From: LMUY01 sp964247705 | Lineage (GTDB): Bacteria > Pseudomonadota > Alphaproteobacteria > Acetobacterales > Acetobacteraceae | Direction of reading: 5' to 3' | Assembly (NCBI GenBank): GCA_964247705.1 | Contig: CAXTVQ010000011.1 | Location: 1 to 64,000 of the forward strand | DNA length: 64,000 bases | Position numbers and translations under genes: made by a program | The notes under the pieces: generated by a model | Database searches by the model: none | What the model was told of the DNA's origin: nothing | What the model saw: only the letters and a program-made list of their open reading frames with translations | Part shown: piece after piece, positions 35,126-43,406 of the stretch | Layout: every line of letters starts with the position of its first letter | Position numbering within the stretch: position 1 is the stretch's first letter

Positions 35126-35699
35126 TCCGATGCAAGTGATCCGCCATGCCGGCCTGCCCGTCAGCCGTTGGCCCAATGGGGCAGGGCGCAAAGCCGACAT
35201 CGCCGTTGGCGACGGCTGGCTGGTCGGTTTCGCCTGGCTCGATGCCGATGCGCCGTTCTCCGATTACACCGGCCATGACCGCAGCATCATGCTGGTCGAG
35301 GGGCCTGGGTTCACCCTGGACTTTGCCGACGGCCGCTTGCTGGCGGTAACGGTGCCGTTCGTCCCCGTGGCGTTCGATGGCGGCTGGCCGGCACATTGCC
35401 GGATCGCGGGGCCGAGCCGGGTGCTGAATGTCGTCACGCGCCGGACCAGCCTGGACCATCGTTTCACGACGGCTGCCGGGTCTCGCGTGGTGACTTCGAA
35501 ACGGGGGCTGGCCCAGCTCCTCGTCGTGCTCCGTGGCACCGTCCAGCTTTCCGCTCCGGCGGCAACGGCCACGCTCGGCCTTTGGGACGCCGTCTGCTTC
35601 AAAGAAGCGCTGACGGCCGTTACGTCGGACGACGGTCTGCTGGCGTCCATCACGGTGACCAGGACCATCACGCGGCAAGGTTCCGACGCAGCGGCGTGA
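35118..35699 (+). CDS. HutD/Ves family protein
   Basis: This 193-aa cupin-like protein matches the HutD/Ves family: VSRWPNGAGRKADIAVGDGW near the N terminus, FSDYTGHDRSIMLVEGPGFTL around residue 50, and VNVVTRR-type beta strands later. HutD members are usually found with histidine-utilisation genes, but no hut gene is present here. It overlaps the peptide-binding protein gene, so the two are probably cotranscribed. Its function is unknown. Confidence 0.78.
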   Translation: MPDPMQVIRHAGLPVSRWPNGAGRKADIAVGDGWLVGFAWLDADAPFSDYTGHDRSIMLVEGPGFTLDFADGRLLAVTVPFVPVAFDGGWPAHCRIAGPSRVLNVVTRRTSLDHRFTTAAGSRVVTSKRGLAQLLVVLRGTVQLSAPAATATLGLWDAVCFKEALTAVTSDDGLLASITVTRTITRQGSDAAA

Positions 35700-35835
35700 T
35701 GGCTCCGACTGAATAACGGGTTGGTTTCGTTGTGACCGTCCGAAAACACCCGCTGCAGGAGCGTCACTCGCTCTTCACCTTTCATCAATCAGATTAGCGC
35801 AGACTTGATCGGCGGCTCTTTTAAAGGAGGCTGAT
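35700..35835. promoter_or_regulatory. Intergenic region before the TPR-glycosyltransferase gene
   Basis: This roughly 135-bp stretch is less GC-rich than the flanking genes. It contains TAACGGGTTGG at 35714-35724, which repeats one arm of the perfect palindrome at 40604-40621 and so may be a half-site for the same regulator. A consensus AAAGGAGG (35823-35830) lies at its right edge. No promoter is assigned. Confidence 0.3.
35823..35830 (+). promoter_or_regulatory. Strong ribosome-binding site suggesting a CTG start for the TPR-glycosyltransferase
   Basis: AAAGGAGG at 35823-35830 is a near-perfect anti-Shine-Dalgarno match. Five bases later, in the frame of the downstream gene, is CTG at 35836, followed by an open frame with no stop into the TPR region. 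The next permitted start, TTG at 35914, has no comparable site. This supports initiation at CTG or a missed start within this segment. Confidence 0.4.
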
Positions 35836-35913
35836 CTGCAAGCCCAAAACGGTGCGCGCTACGCTGGGTCCCGCCTGGACTATCTGAAACGACTGTATGG
35901 AGACGGCTGTGCG

Positions 35914-38874
35914 TTGCTGCAGGCCGGCCAGCATGAGCGTGCGGCGGACGCCTTCTCTGCCGCCCTCGCCGAAGCCCCTGATTTCGCCGATGCCGCACAA
36001 AACCTCGGCTGTTGCCTGGCGGTTATCGGCCGGCTCAAGGAAGCGGCCGCCACGTACGCCCTCGTCGTGCAGCTTCGCCCTTACAACGCCGGGTCGCGTT
36101 TCAATCTTGGCTGCGTGCTGCTCGATGCCGGTGAGCACACCGAGGCCATCATCGTCCTGCGCGAGGCTGTGCGGCTCGATCCTGGCTTGGCGAAGCATCA
36201 CACGATGCTCGGCCAAGCCCTAATCGCGGCAGACCGGAAGGCCGAGGCATCGGCCGTGCTGCGAGAGGCAGCGCGGCTTGACGGCAGCAACCCGGCCGTA
36301 CTGGCGTCGTTGGCCAGCTTGCTGGTGGACGAGGGCCAGTTTGAAGCCGCCGCCGGCGCCGCGATGCAAGCGGTAGAGCTTGCACCGGAGAACGCGCACG
36401 CTCAGGCCAATCTGGCGCGCGCGCTGCACTGCTTGAACCGTGGCGAGCAGGCCTTAGAGCCCGCCTTGGCTGCGGTGCGCCTCGCACCTTGCGCCAGCGG
36501 TGCGGTCACGACTCTCGGCGCCATCCATTATACACTCGGCAACTACGCCGAGGCCGCCGTCCACTCCCGCCGCGCCGCCCGGCTCGACCCGGCGCTCTAC
36601 CAAGCCAAGATCAACGAGGCGCTCGCGCTGGAAGCGCTGGGCCGGCTGGAGGAGGCGGAAGCCGCCGGTTGGAAGGCGATCGCTCTGGCACCCCCGGAAA
36701 ATGCCGAAGTCCGCCACAACCTCGCCAGCGTACTGCTTGCGTCGGGGCGGATGACCTCAGAGACCTGGACGCTCTACGAATCGCGTTTAAGACTAAACCC
36801 GGCCCTAGCGAAAATCGCCGCTCTCCCGCGCTGGGCGGGGGAAGACGTGGCGGGGCGGACGGTGTTGCTCCACAGCGAGCAGGGTTTTGGGGACACCATC
36901 CAGTTCGCCCGCTACCTTCCCCTGGTGAAGGCACGCGGGGCACGGGTCGTGCTTGCGGTACAACCCGCACTGCTGCGCCTGCTACGTGATATACCGGGCG
37001 CTGACGCGGTCGTGTCGGCTCTGGCGCCCTTGCCGGCGTATGACGTGTTCTGCCCGTTGCTGAGCCTGCCCGGCATCTTTCGCACGGCGCTGGACACCAT
37101 CCCACCGCCGATCCCGCTCCTGCCCGACCCTGGGTTGGTCCAGCACTGGCAGCGGTCCAGCCATGACGGCTTGCAAGTCGGGCTGGTCTGGGCCGGCAGC
37201 CCCGGTTTCGTGCACGATCGCGCGCGCTCGGTTGGGCCGGCTTTGCTTGCTGCTCTTGCTGGCATCCCAGGTGTGGAACTGCATAGCCTTCAGCTTGCAG
37301 CAGCGCAGACCATTCCGGACTTGATCATAGACCGTATGGCACCGGTAACGGATTTCGCCGACACCGCCGCGATCATCGCCGGGCTGGATCTGATCATCGC
37401 CGTCGACTCGGCCGTGGCTCATCTCGCTGCCACTATGGGTAAGCAAGTCTGGCTGCTCTCCCGTTTCGTCGGTTGCTGGCGCTGGCTGCGCGACCGCGAG
37501 GACAGCCCTTGGTACCCCACGATGCACATCTATCGTCAGGCGCAGCCCGGCAATTGGGCTGCGGTCCTCGAGCGCGTCCGGGGCGATCTGTCGCGCCGTG
37601 TGGCCGGGCTTCCGGCCTTGTCGGCGCCGCCATCCGTCACAGTGCGCCGGACAACAGCGCTGGACGATCTGGACCTGCCGGACGGTGCCCCGCGTGCGGT
37701 GGTCGCGTTGGTAGGAGAGAACGAGAACGGCATCCTGCGCAGCGTAAGCCAAGACTTTATGGGTCTGCTCTCCAAGCACGGTCTATCCGGCCACGTCATC
37801 GACTTGACGGACCATTGCTGGCTGCCGGACCTTACGGACCTTGTAAATCGGGGTGTCCTGTTCGCCTGGGGATCAGCGGGTGTCGGTGCGCGGCTACAGC
37901 ATCGGAACGGGAGTTTATGGGATGCGGTCAAGGTCCCCTTTGTCTCGGTGATGGCCGACTCGCCTTGTTGGATGCCAGCAAACCATCACGTGCCGTCCCG
38001 TTACGTGGCGAATGGGTACATGTTCCGCGATTGGCTGAACATTCAACGGCGGCTGATCCGTTCACCGCAGATCAGTGGATTGCTGCAGCAGGCCGTGCTG
38101 CCCAACCCGGCGGCCGATGACCTTGCGTGGACCGACCGGCCTCGGCGAATGGTCTTCGTCAAGACGGGGTGCGACCCAGCCCTCCATCAGGCAAAATGGC
38201 AGGCGTTGCCGCGGCGGTTTCGGGCCGTCCTGGAAGACTCCGCTGCCCTGGCGCTGCAGCAGGGCGTGAGTGACATCTCCGATACCGTGCTGCAGTGCCT
38301 CCGTGCCCAGGATCTGTTCGTTGAGACCCGGCCCGACCTTCTGTTCGGCCTCATGCAGGAGGTGGATGTATATGTCCGCGACTACCGTTCTACGGTAATG
38401 GCGCGAGCTCTGCTGAACCTCCCGGCCGAAATCATCGGCCGCGGCTGGGAGCACGTAGCTACGCCAGGGTGCAAGGCCCGGTTCAGGCCCGCGATCGACG
38501 GATCACTGCTCGCAGGATTATATTCGGAGACCCAGTTCCTTTTGAACACAATGCCGAATTTCGCACATGGCACGCATGAGCGGGTGCTGAACGGGTTCGC
38601 GGCGAAATGCTGCGTCGTAACCAACGAGAATGCGGACATGCGGACCCGGTTCGGCGACTTGCCAAGCTACTTTGCCCTCGATACCGAGGCGTCCGGTCTG
38701 GCCGACGAACTAGCGGAGCTGTTCAACACCAAGAGGCAGTTCGACGACTCGCTCGAGGCCGCCCACGCCCTCGTTCAGACGACCCACGCTCCGGAAATGT
38801 TCCTTCGAAGTATGATCGATTTGGCGCTCGAAGTCATGGCGGGCTCTGATTTCGAGTCATTCGGTTACGGCTAA
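35914..38874 (+). CDS. Large TPR protein with GT9/GT41-like and CgeB-like glycosyltransferase domains
   Basis: This 986-aa protein may extend 26 codons upstream to CTG 35836. Residues about 1-280 are TPR repeats. About 300-560 resembles the ADP-heptose/O-GlcNAc transferase-type fold, with LLHSEQGFGDTIQFARYLP near 323, VGLVWAGSPG and DLIIAVDSAVAHLAATMGKQVW. About 590-986 is a second, CgeB/family-1-like glycosyltransferase region (VSVMADSPCWMP, NTMPNFAHGTHERVLNGFAAKC). Such TPR-linked enzymes often modify surface glycans or flagellin. The triple-domain order is unusual. Acceptor and donor are unknown. Confidence 0.8.
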   Translation: MLQAGQHERAADAFSAALAEAPDFADAAQNLGCCLAVIGRLKEAAATYALVVQLRPYNAGSRFNLGCVLLDAGEHTEAIIVLREAVRLDPGLAKHHTMLGQALIAADRKAEASAVLREAARLDGSNPAVLASLASLLVDEGQFEAAAGAAMQAVELAPENAHAQANLARALHCLNRGEQALEPALAAVRLAPCASGAVTTLGAIHYTLGNYAEAAVHSRRAARLDPALYQAKINEALALEALGRLEEAEAAGWKAIALAPPENAEVRHNLASVLLASGRMTSETWTLYESRLRLNPALAKIAALPRWAGEDVAGRTVLLHSEQGFGDTIQFARYLPLVKARGARVVLAVQPALLRLLRDIPGADAVVSALAPLPAYDVFCPLLSLPGIFRTALDTIPPPIPLLPDPGLVQHWQRSSHDGLQVGLVWAGSPGFVHDRARSVGPALLAALAGIPGVELHSLQLAAAQTIPDLIIDRMAPVTDFADTAAIIAGLDLIIAVDSAVAHLAATMGKQVWLLSRFVGCWRWLRDREDSPWYPTMHIYRQAQPGNWAAVLERVRGDLSRRVAGLPALSAPPSVTVRRTTALDDLDLPDGAPRAVVALVGENENGILRSVSQDFMGLLSKHGLSGHVIDLTDHCWLPDLTDLVNRGVLFAWGSAGVGARLQHRNGSLWDAVKVPFVSVMADSPCWMPANHHVPSRYVANGYMFRDWLNIQRRLIRSPQISGLLQQAVLPNPAADDLAWTDRPRRMVFVKTGCDPALHQAKWQALPRRFRAVLEDSAALALQQGVSDISDTVLQCLRAQDLFVETRPDLLFGLMQEVDVYVRDYRSTVMARALLNLPAEIIGRGWEHVATPGCKARFRPAIDGSLLAGLYSETQFLLNTMPNFAHGTHERVLNGFAAKCCVVTNENADMRTRFGDLPSYFALDTEASGLADELAELFNTKRQFDDSLEAAHALVQTTHAPEMFLRSMIDLALEVMAGSDFESFGYG

Positions 38875-39462
38875 GAAGGCCCCCCGTTCAATGCCTAGTG
38901 GGTTGGTCCAATACCCCGTTTCGTGGACTAACCGTGCATAGTCATCGCGCGTGACGCCAACGAGGATGCGATCCCAAAACCGGCCGTCACGGTAATGCCA
39001 GCGGCGTTGCCGCCCTTCTTCCTGCCATCCGCATTTCCCGACATACAGGCGCTGTGAAGCCAGATTGAACTCGATGATATCACCGTCGAGACGCTCAAGC
39101 CCCAGTTCATCGAACGCATAACGCATGATGGCCATCACGGCGTCCCGTCCAAATCCTTGCCCCCGCCGTTCCGACGGTCCGAGCATCATCCCATGGCGGG
39201 CGTGGCGGTTCTTCCAATCGAATTCGACCAAGTTGGCTGTGCCGATGATCTCGGTCTCACCGATGGGTTGAATGGCGAAACGTTGTGTCTGCGTATCCGC
39301 CGCTAGCCCGTCGAACCAGGCTTGGACACTCGCCATGCTGGACGGGAACCGCCAACTCCCCAGGCCAGCCCACAATCTCTCGTCATTCGCCCATTGATGC
39401 AGCAGGCCTAAATCCTCGGCCTCGATGGCCCGGAGCTGCACGCGCTTGCCGACAATCGCCAT
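38857..39462 (-). CDS. GNAT N-acetyltransferase, RimJ/RimL type
   Basis: This 201-aa GNAT protein has the acetyl-CoA pyrophosphate-binding loop RRGQGFGRDAV near residue 98 and the typical RimJ/L ending (LERLDGDIIEFNLASQRLYVGKCGWQ). Its start shares one base with the stop of the upstream methyltransferase gene, so the two minus-strand genes form an operon. It converges with the large glycosyltransferase and overlaps its end by 18 nt. In this context it may acylate an amino sugar or amino acid. Confidence 0.85.
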   Translation of the reverse strand: MAIVGKRVQLRAIEAEDLGLLHQWANDERLWAGLGSWRFPSSMASVQAWFDGLAADTQTQRFAIQPIGETEIIGTANLVEFDWKNRHARHGMMLGPSERRGQGFGRDAVMAIMRYAFDELGLERLDGDIIEFNLASQRLYVGKCGWQEEGRQRRWHYRDGRFWDRILVGVTRDDYARLVHETGYWTNPLGIERGAFLAVTE

Positions 39463-40562
39463 CAGACGCGCGCTATACGCATGAACAGGGCCGTTCCCGT
39501 GACGAAGCTACGATCGATCCGCCCGGCATTGTCGTTCAGAAACGCGTCACCGACGCGGCGTGGACCGTCGCCGAATGCCCAAACATAATCGTCCAGGATG
39601 ATCCATCCACCCGGGCGGACATGCGGTGTCCATAGTCGCACATCTGTCTCGACCTGACTTTGTTCGTGGTTGCCATCTATGTGCAACAGCCCAATACATC
39701 CTTCATAGCTTGTCGAACCGAACACGTCCGTGGTCACCGTCAGCCCTGGTGAATACTGTGCCGCAGCCTGTGCAGACGTCCCTCGGATGTAATTCAGATC
39801 ACCGCGGGAGAGTGGTGACAGGTTTATCTGGAAAATTGTGAACGCACTATCCGCGTCGACCCGAGCGCTTGCCTGATCGAGCACAGGTATTCCTTGATGA
39901 AGGCATTCGTCGCGCCAAGGATCGATGCATAATACCGGCCCAGCGCCGTATCGGCGGGACAGCAAGAGCAGGAGTGCCGCGGAACGCCCCCACCAGGATC
40001 CGATCTCTACGACGTCGCCTTTGGGAACGTCTCCCATCACGTCGATCATCGCGTCCGTTTTATCGAAGTTCGTCATGCCCGGGATACTATCCACAATACG
40101 GACCACCCCGGCCCGCTCGATGGGCGGCATTGGTGCTGCCGTGCCGTCGACCCACCGTATCCGGGATGCCGTTTCCGCCTTGGCAAGGTCGCGGCAATAA
40201 GCGGCCTGCGCCTGAACCATTGGGCTGGAGTTGAGCAAGCGCAGACCCGGCGCGATTTTTGGCAGGATTTCCATCAATACGCCGCTAACGACTTCGTGCG
40301 GCGTGAAGATGGACGTTATGTCACGTGCCTCTATGAGCAGGCTGAGCGCGGTTGCGAACTCCGGCGCGTGGACATAGGGCAGCAAAACCCAGTCATCATA
40401 GTCCGCCGACGCGGGGTCAAACGGGAGTGACGACGCCCCGATCAGGCGCCGGCCATCCACGCAGGCTTGTTCACGGAATCGCTCGGCGCCAGGCAACCCA
40501 GCGGGGAAGACTAACGTGAGTTCTGTCGCCCGGGCACCATTCTCGGTCCTCATCAACGGCAT
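39462..40562 (-). CDS. SAM-dependent methyltransferase (Methyltransf_24-like)
   Basis: This 366-aa protein has a C-terminal class I methyltransferase domain: the SAM-binding GDVVEIGSWWGRSAALLLLL near residue 185, VLCIDPWRDE at strand 2, LLHIDGNHEQSQVETDV near 295 and GGWIILDDY. These match the Methyltransf_24/CmcI-like class, often O-methylating sugars. The first 130 residues form a separate, unrecognised domain. The ATG at 40562 is followed three codons later by a second ATG, so the exact start is open. Confidence 0.78.
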   Translation of the reverse strand: MPLMRTENGARATELTLVFPAGLPGAERFREQACVDGRRLIGASSLPFDPASADYDDWVLLPYVHAPEFATALSLLIEARDITSIFTPHEVVSGVLMEILPKIAPGLRLLNSSPMVQAQAAYCRDLAKAETASRIRWVDGTAAPMPPIERAGVVRIVDSIPGMTNFDKTDAMIDVMGDVPKGDVVEIGSWWGRSAALLLLLSRRYGAGPVLCIDPWRDECLHQGIPVLDQASARVDADSAFTIFQINLSPLSRGDLNYIRGTSAQAAAQYSPGLTVTTDVFGSTSYEGCIGLLHIDGNHEQSQVETDVRLWTPHVRPGGWIILDDYVWAFGDGPRRVGDAFLNDNAGRIDRSFVTGTALFMRIARV

Positions 40563-40638
40563 CCGTTTTAGGTGGTCCGCGAACCATGCCTTAGTTTGGT
40601 TAGCAACCCGTTAACGGGTTGGGGCTATCCGGACTGGA
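40563..40638. promoter_or_regulatory. Divergent promoter region of the modification cluster
   Basis: This 76-bp spacer separates the minus-strand methyltransferase/acetyltransferase operon from the plus-strand DegT-like operon. Its dominant feature is the palindrome at 40604-40621. The TTAGTTTGGTTAG stretch on its left is AT-rich and could hold a -10 element, but no convincing -35/-10 pair was identified. Confidence 0.4.
40604..40621. promoter_or_regulatory. Perfect 18-bp palindrome, candidate operator
   Basis: CAACCCGTTAACGGGTTG is identical to its reverse complement, with no spacer. It lies 18 nt before the ATG of the DegT-like gene and about 40 nt upstream of the minus-strand methyltransferase start, so one dimeric regulator could control both directions. 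One arm, TAACGGGTTGG, recurs at 35714-35724. It could alternatively form an RNA hairpin in either leader. Confidence 0.5.
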
Positions 40639-41703
40639 ATGATCCTCGCCTGCGACCCACCTGACCATTTCCGGCCTATCGGCAGTGTCTTGCCGTTTCC
40701 AGAAACCGTCGCCGGCCTGCCGCTGGCCGAGAGTGTATGGGCAGCTTGGACCACACGATATCGCAATGTGAGCGCCTTCCGCAGCGCCCGCGGTGCGCTT
40801 GCCGCTCTTCTGCGGGCACGCGCTATCCGGCGGATTTGGCTGCCAGCTTATATTTGTCCGGTGATTGCTGACGCATCCGCATTCTGCGACCGGCAGTGGT
40901 ATGACGTTGATGCGCTGTTGACCGTGGACTTGGGCTCACTCCGGCACGTTGCGTCGGGCGATGCGGTTTTGTTGGTCGATTATTTTGGCCGTCCCATCGC
41001 ACCTCACGTGAAGGCGTTCGCAAAGACGCGCCATGATGTGCTTTGGATTGAGGACCGGGCCCAAGCGTTGGACACAGGTGAACCGGGGTGGAGTGACGTT
41101 GTTCTTTATAGCCCTCGCAAGCTGGTGGGGGTCGGCGAGGGCGGTATTCTGGTCAGCGACGGCCCGCTACCGAAGCCGTCAGGAGTGCCTTTGCCCGAGC
41201 CATCAGCGGCGCAGCATCTGCGCCGCAAAGATAAGTTGGGCGGTCCAACCCAGGGCTGGTTCGACGCATTCCAAGCTCAGGAGGCAGCAATGGCCATCGA
41301 CGAGCGGCCACTTGCACAAGAGACGGAAACAGCGCTGCGGCAAACGCCCATCCAACCACTTGCGGCCAGGCGACGATCAAATGCGGCTATTCTGACGACC
41401 GGGCTCGCTCATATCACGCTATGGCCAGCGCCGCCACAATATGCTCCGCTCGCCGTGCCGGTTCGCGTCGCGGAGCGGGACGGCGTGGCCGCCTACCTTG
41501 CAACGCAGGGCATTTTTTGCGCCCGGCACTGGGCAAGCCTTCCCAGTGATCCCGTGCGTTTCTCCACCGCAAATCGGCTTGCAGCAGACATGCTGTCACT
41601 GCCCTGCGACGACAGCTACGGCGCGGCCGAGATGCAGCGGATCGTGGCCGTGATCCGCGCCGCCGGCGTACGTCCCGCGCCTGAGCCGCTTACACCTTAT
41701 TAA
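40639..41703 (+). CDS. Divergent DegT/DnrJ-type PLP protein
   Basis: This 354-aa member of the sugar aminotransferase (DegT/DnrJ/EryC1/StrS) fold has SARGALAALLRA near residue 49, IEDRAQAL near 138 (the PLP-contacting Asp) and LYSPRKLVGVGEGG near 157, placing the Schiff-base Lys at 161. The rest is strongly diverged, and the C-terminal third lacks the usual length. It may be a specialised aminotransferase on a non-standard acceptor or a non-catalytic partner of the second DegT protein at 43407-44567. Confidence 0.7.
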   Translation: MILACDPPDHFRPIGSVLPFPETVAGLPLAESVWAAWTTRYRNVSAFRSARGALAALLRARAIRRIWLPAYICPVIADASAFCDRQWYDVDALLTVDLGSLRHVASGDAVLLVDYFGRPIAPHVKAFAKTRHDVLWIEDRAQALDTGEPGWSDVVLYSPRKLVGVGEGGILVSDGPLPKPSGVPLPEPSAAQHLRRKDKLGGPTQGWFDAFQAQEAAMAIDERPLAQETETALRQTPIQPLAARRRSNAAILTTGLAHITLWPAPPQYAPLAVPVRVAERDGVAAYLATQGIFCARHWASLPSDPVRFSTANRLAADMLSLPCDDSYGAAEMQRIVAVIRAAGVRPAPEPLTPY

Positions 41704-41750
41704 CGGTTCGCGCACATGATCGGGTAGCCCATCAGGATGGAGGATCTGTC

Positions 41751-42575
41751 GTGTTGCAACCGCGGAGCGAAGTCCAGCTTGCCGAGTTGCCGCTGGTAAG
41801 CGACATGCACGAGTTCACGGCGACGATGGCCGACACCGGCATCGCGAAATTCCCGGCGATGCTCGGAGAGACAACGCTAGCAGAACTGCGCCGAGATACC
41901 GACGCCGTCTATGTCCGCCGTCGTGCGATCCAGGAACGCAATGGCGTTGGAAGCGGCATGGAGGGAGCGGCGCACCACGTGTTGGGTGATGGCACCAGTC
42001 TCGACCGCTTGATTGCGGAGCTTCCTCTCTGGGATCACATCGCGCACTATTTCGATGGCAAGTTCATCTTACTGAACTTCGGCGCAACGCTGCATCTACC
42101 TGGCGGCAGCTCATACGCTCAAAAAGCACATCGCGACGTGCGGGTCTGGACGCAAGGCTTCCGACTGTCGCTCAACATGCTTGTCATGCTTGATGACTTC
42201 ACGATCGAGAACGGCGCCACTCTGTTTCTGCCGGGCTCGCAGAATGTCCCTTCCATGCCGTCGTCCACGGCTTTCAACGCATCGGCCAGACATGTAACGG
42301 GCAAGGCCGGTGACATCCTGCTGTTCGACAGCTCGGTCGTGCATGCGGCGGCTCCGAACAACAGCCCTGCCAAGCGACGCGCACTGACCTTGTGCTTCGG
42401 GCGGCCATTCGTGAAACCGCAGATGGATTGGCCACGCTTCCTACCATCCGGAAGCGAACGCCAACTCACGCCGAAAGCGCGGCAGTTGCTGGGCTATGAC
42501 GCACGTGTTGCAGCCAGCCTGGACGAGTATTACCAGCCACCAGAGCGTTGGACGTTCAAGCCGGATCAACGCTGA
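41751..42575 (+). CDS. PhyH-type Fe(II)/2-oxoglutarate dioxygenase
   Basis: This 274-aa phytanoyl-CoA dioxygenase-family protein has the facial triad in place: HRD (His127, Asp129) and VVHAAAPN (His198), with KRR (209-211) for 2-oxoglutarate binding. NGATLFLPGSQN is the usual strand before the second His. The GTG start lies 47 nt after the DegT-like gene. A TGATG junction couples it to the following methyltransferase. The substrate is unknown; hydroxylation of the cluster's product is likely. Confidence 0.85.
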   Translation: MLQPRSEVQLAELPLVSDMHEFTATMADTGIAKFPAMLGETTLAELRRDTDAVYVRRRAIQERNGVGSGMEGAAHHVLGDGTSLDRLIAELPLWDHIAHYFDGKFILLNFGATLHLPGGSSYAQKAHRDVRVWTQGFRLSLNMLVMLDDFTIENGATLFLPGSQNVPSMPSSTAFNASARHVTGKAGDILLFDSSVVHAAAPNNSPAKRRALTLCFGRPFVKPQMDWPRFLPSGSERQLTPKARQLLGYDARVAASLDEYYQPPERWTFKPDQR

Positions 42576-43324
42576 TGGCCGAACACGCGGAGCGTGTCCG
42601 GTTGGACGCGATGACTAGTTCTTACGGCGACTGCATAGCTCCGTTTGACATGCTGATGCGGACCTACATGATGCGTAGTTTCGAGCCGTTTTTCCGCACC
42701 GGCCCCTGTCTCCAAGTTGGGTGCGCCCATGGTGACCAGACGACCATGCTTGCGGACCGGTTTGAAGACGTCACAGTGCTGGAGCCTGCGGCCGAATTCC
42801 TGTCGTCGGCTCGGCTATCGGTCGGCGACAGGGCGGTGTTCATTTGCGATTTGGTTGAGACGTATCGGACCGACCGGCGTTTTGAGACTATTATATTCAC
42901 CCATGTCTTGGAGCACGTGGAAGATCCGGTCGCGGTGCTGACGGCGCTGGGCGCCTTACTGACGCCGACTGGCCGGCTTTATGTAGCGGTCCCAAATGGC
43001 GAGGCGCTCTCCCGCAGGATCGCCGTGAAAATGGGCGTGCTCACGCATCTCGAGGCACTCAGTATCGACGATTTGGCTGCCGGCCATCGGCGCGTCTACA
43101 GGTTGGATACATTGTATCGCGACTTGAGGGCAGCGGGACTCGATTGCGAGCATACCGGCGGTATTTTTCTCAAGCCACTAGCGAATTTTCAGATGAATGC
43201 ATTGATCGGCGGCGCTTTGCTGACTGACGCCTTTATGGAAGCATGTTTCCTGCTAGGCCGGGAGGACGCCGCTGCGTGCGCCAGCATCTATGCCGTGGCA
43301 GTGGCAGGCAAAGCTCGATGCTGA
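42575..43324 (+). CDS. Class I SAM-dependent methyltransferase
   Basis: This 249-aa protein is of the Methyltransf_11/12/23 type. The SAM-binding loop is CLQVGCAHGDQTTML near residue 46; VTVLEPAAEFLSSAR supplies the acidic ribose contact, and FTHVLEHVEDP near 108 and GRLYVAVPNGEALSRR follow. I chose the ATG at 42575, which overlaps the dioxygenase stop; the frame opens 27 nt earlier but adds nothing conserved. It probably methylates the same small-molecule or glycan product. Confidence 0.85.
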   Translation: MAEHAERVRLDAMTSSYGDCIAPFDMLMRTYMMRSFEPFFRTGPCLQVGCAHGDQTTMLADRFEDVTVLEPAAEFLSSARLSVGDRAVFICDLVETYRTDRRFETIIFTHVLEHVEDPVAVLTALGALLTPTGRLYVAVPNGEALSRRIAVKMGVLTHLEALSIDDLAAGHRRVYRLDTLYRDLRAAGLDCEHTGGIFLKPLANFQMNALIGGALLTDAFMEACFLLGREDAAACASIYAVAVAGKARC

Positions 43325-43406
43325 ACCGGCTCGAGGCGTCAAAGCGCTAACGCTTGGTCAACCTTATCCACGCAGACTGCAGAAGCTTCGTGCTCGAGAG
43401 GTGACC

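Noticed and set aside
35118..35699. Histidine-utilisation operon
   Set aside because: Only a HutD/Ves-like gene is present. No hutH, hutU, hutI, hutG or hutC homologue is adjacent.
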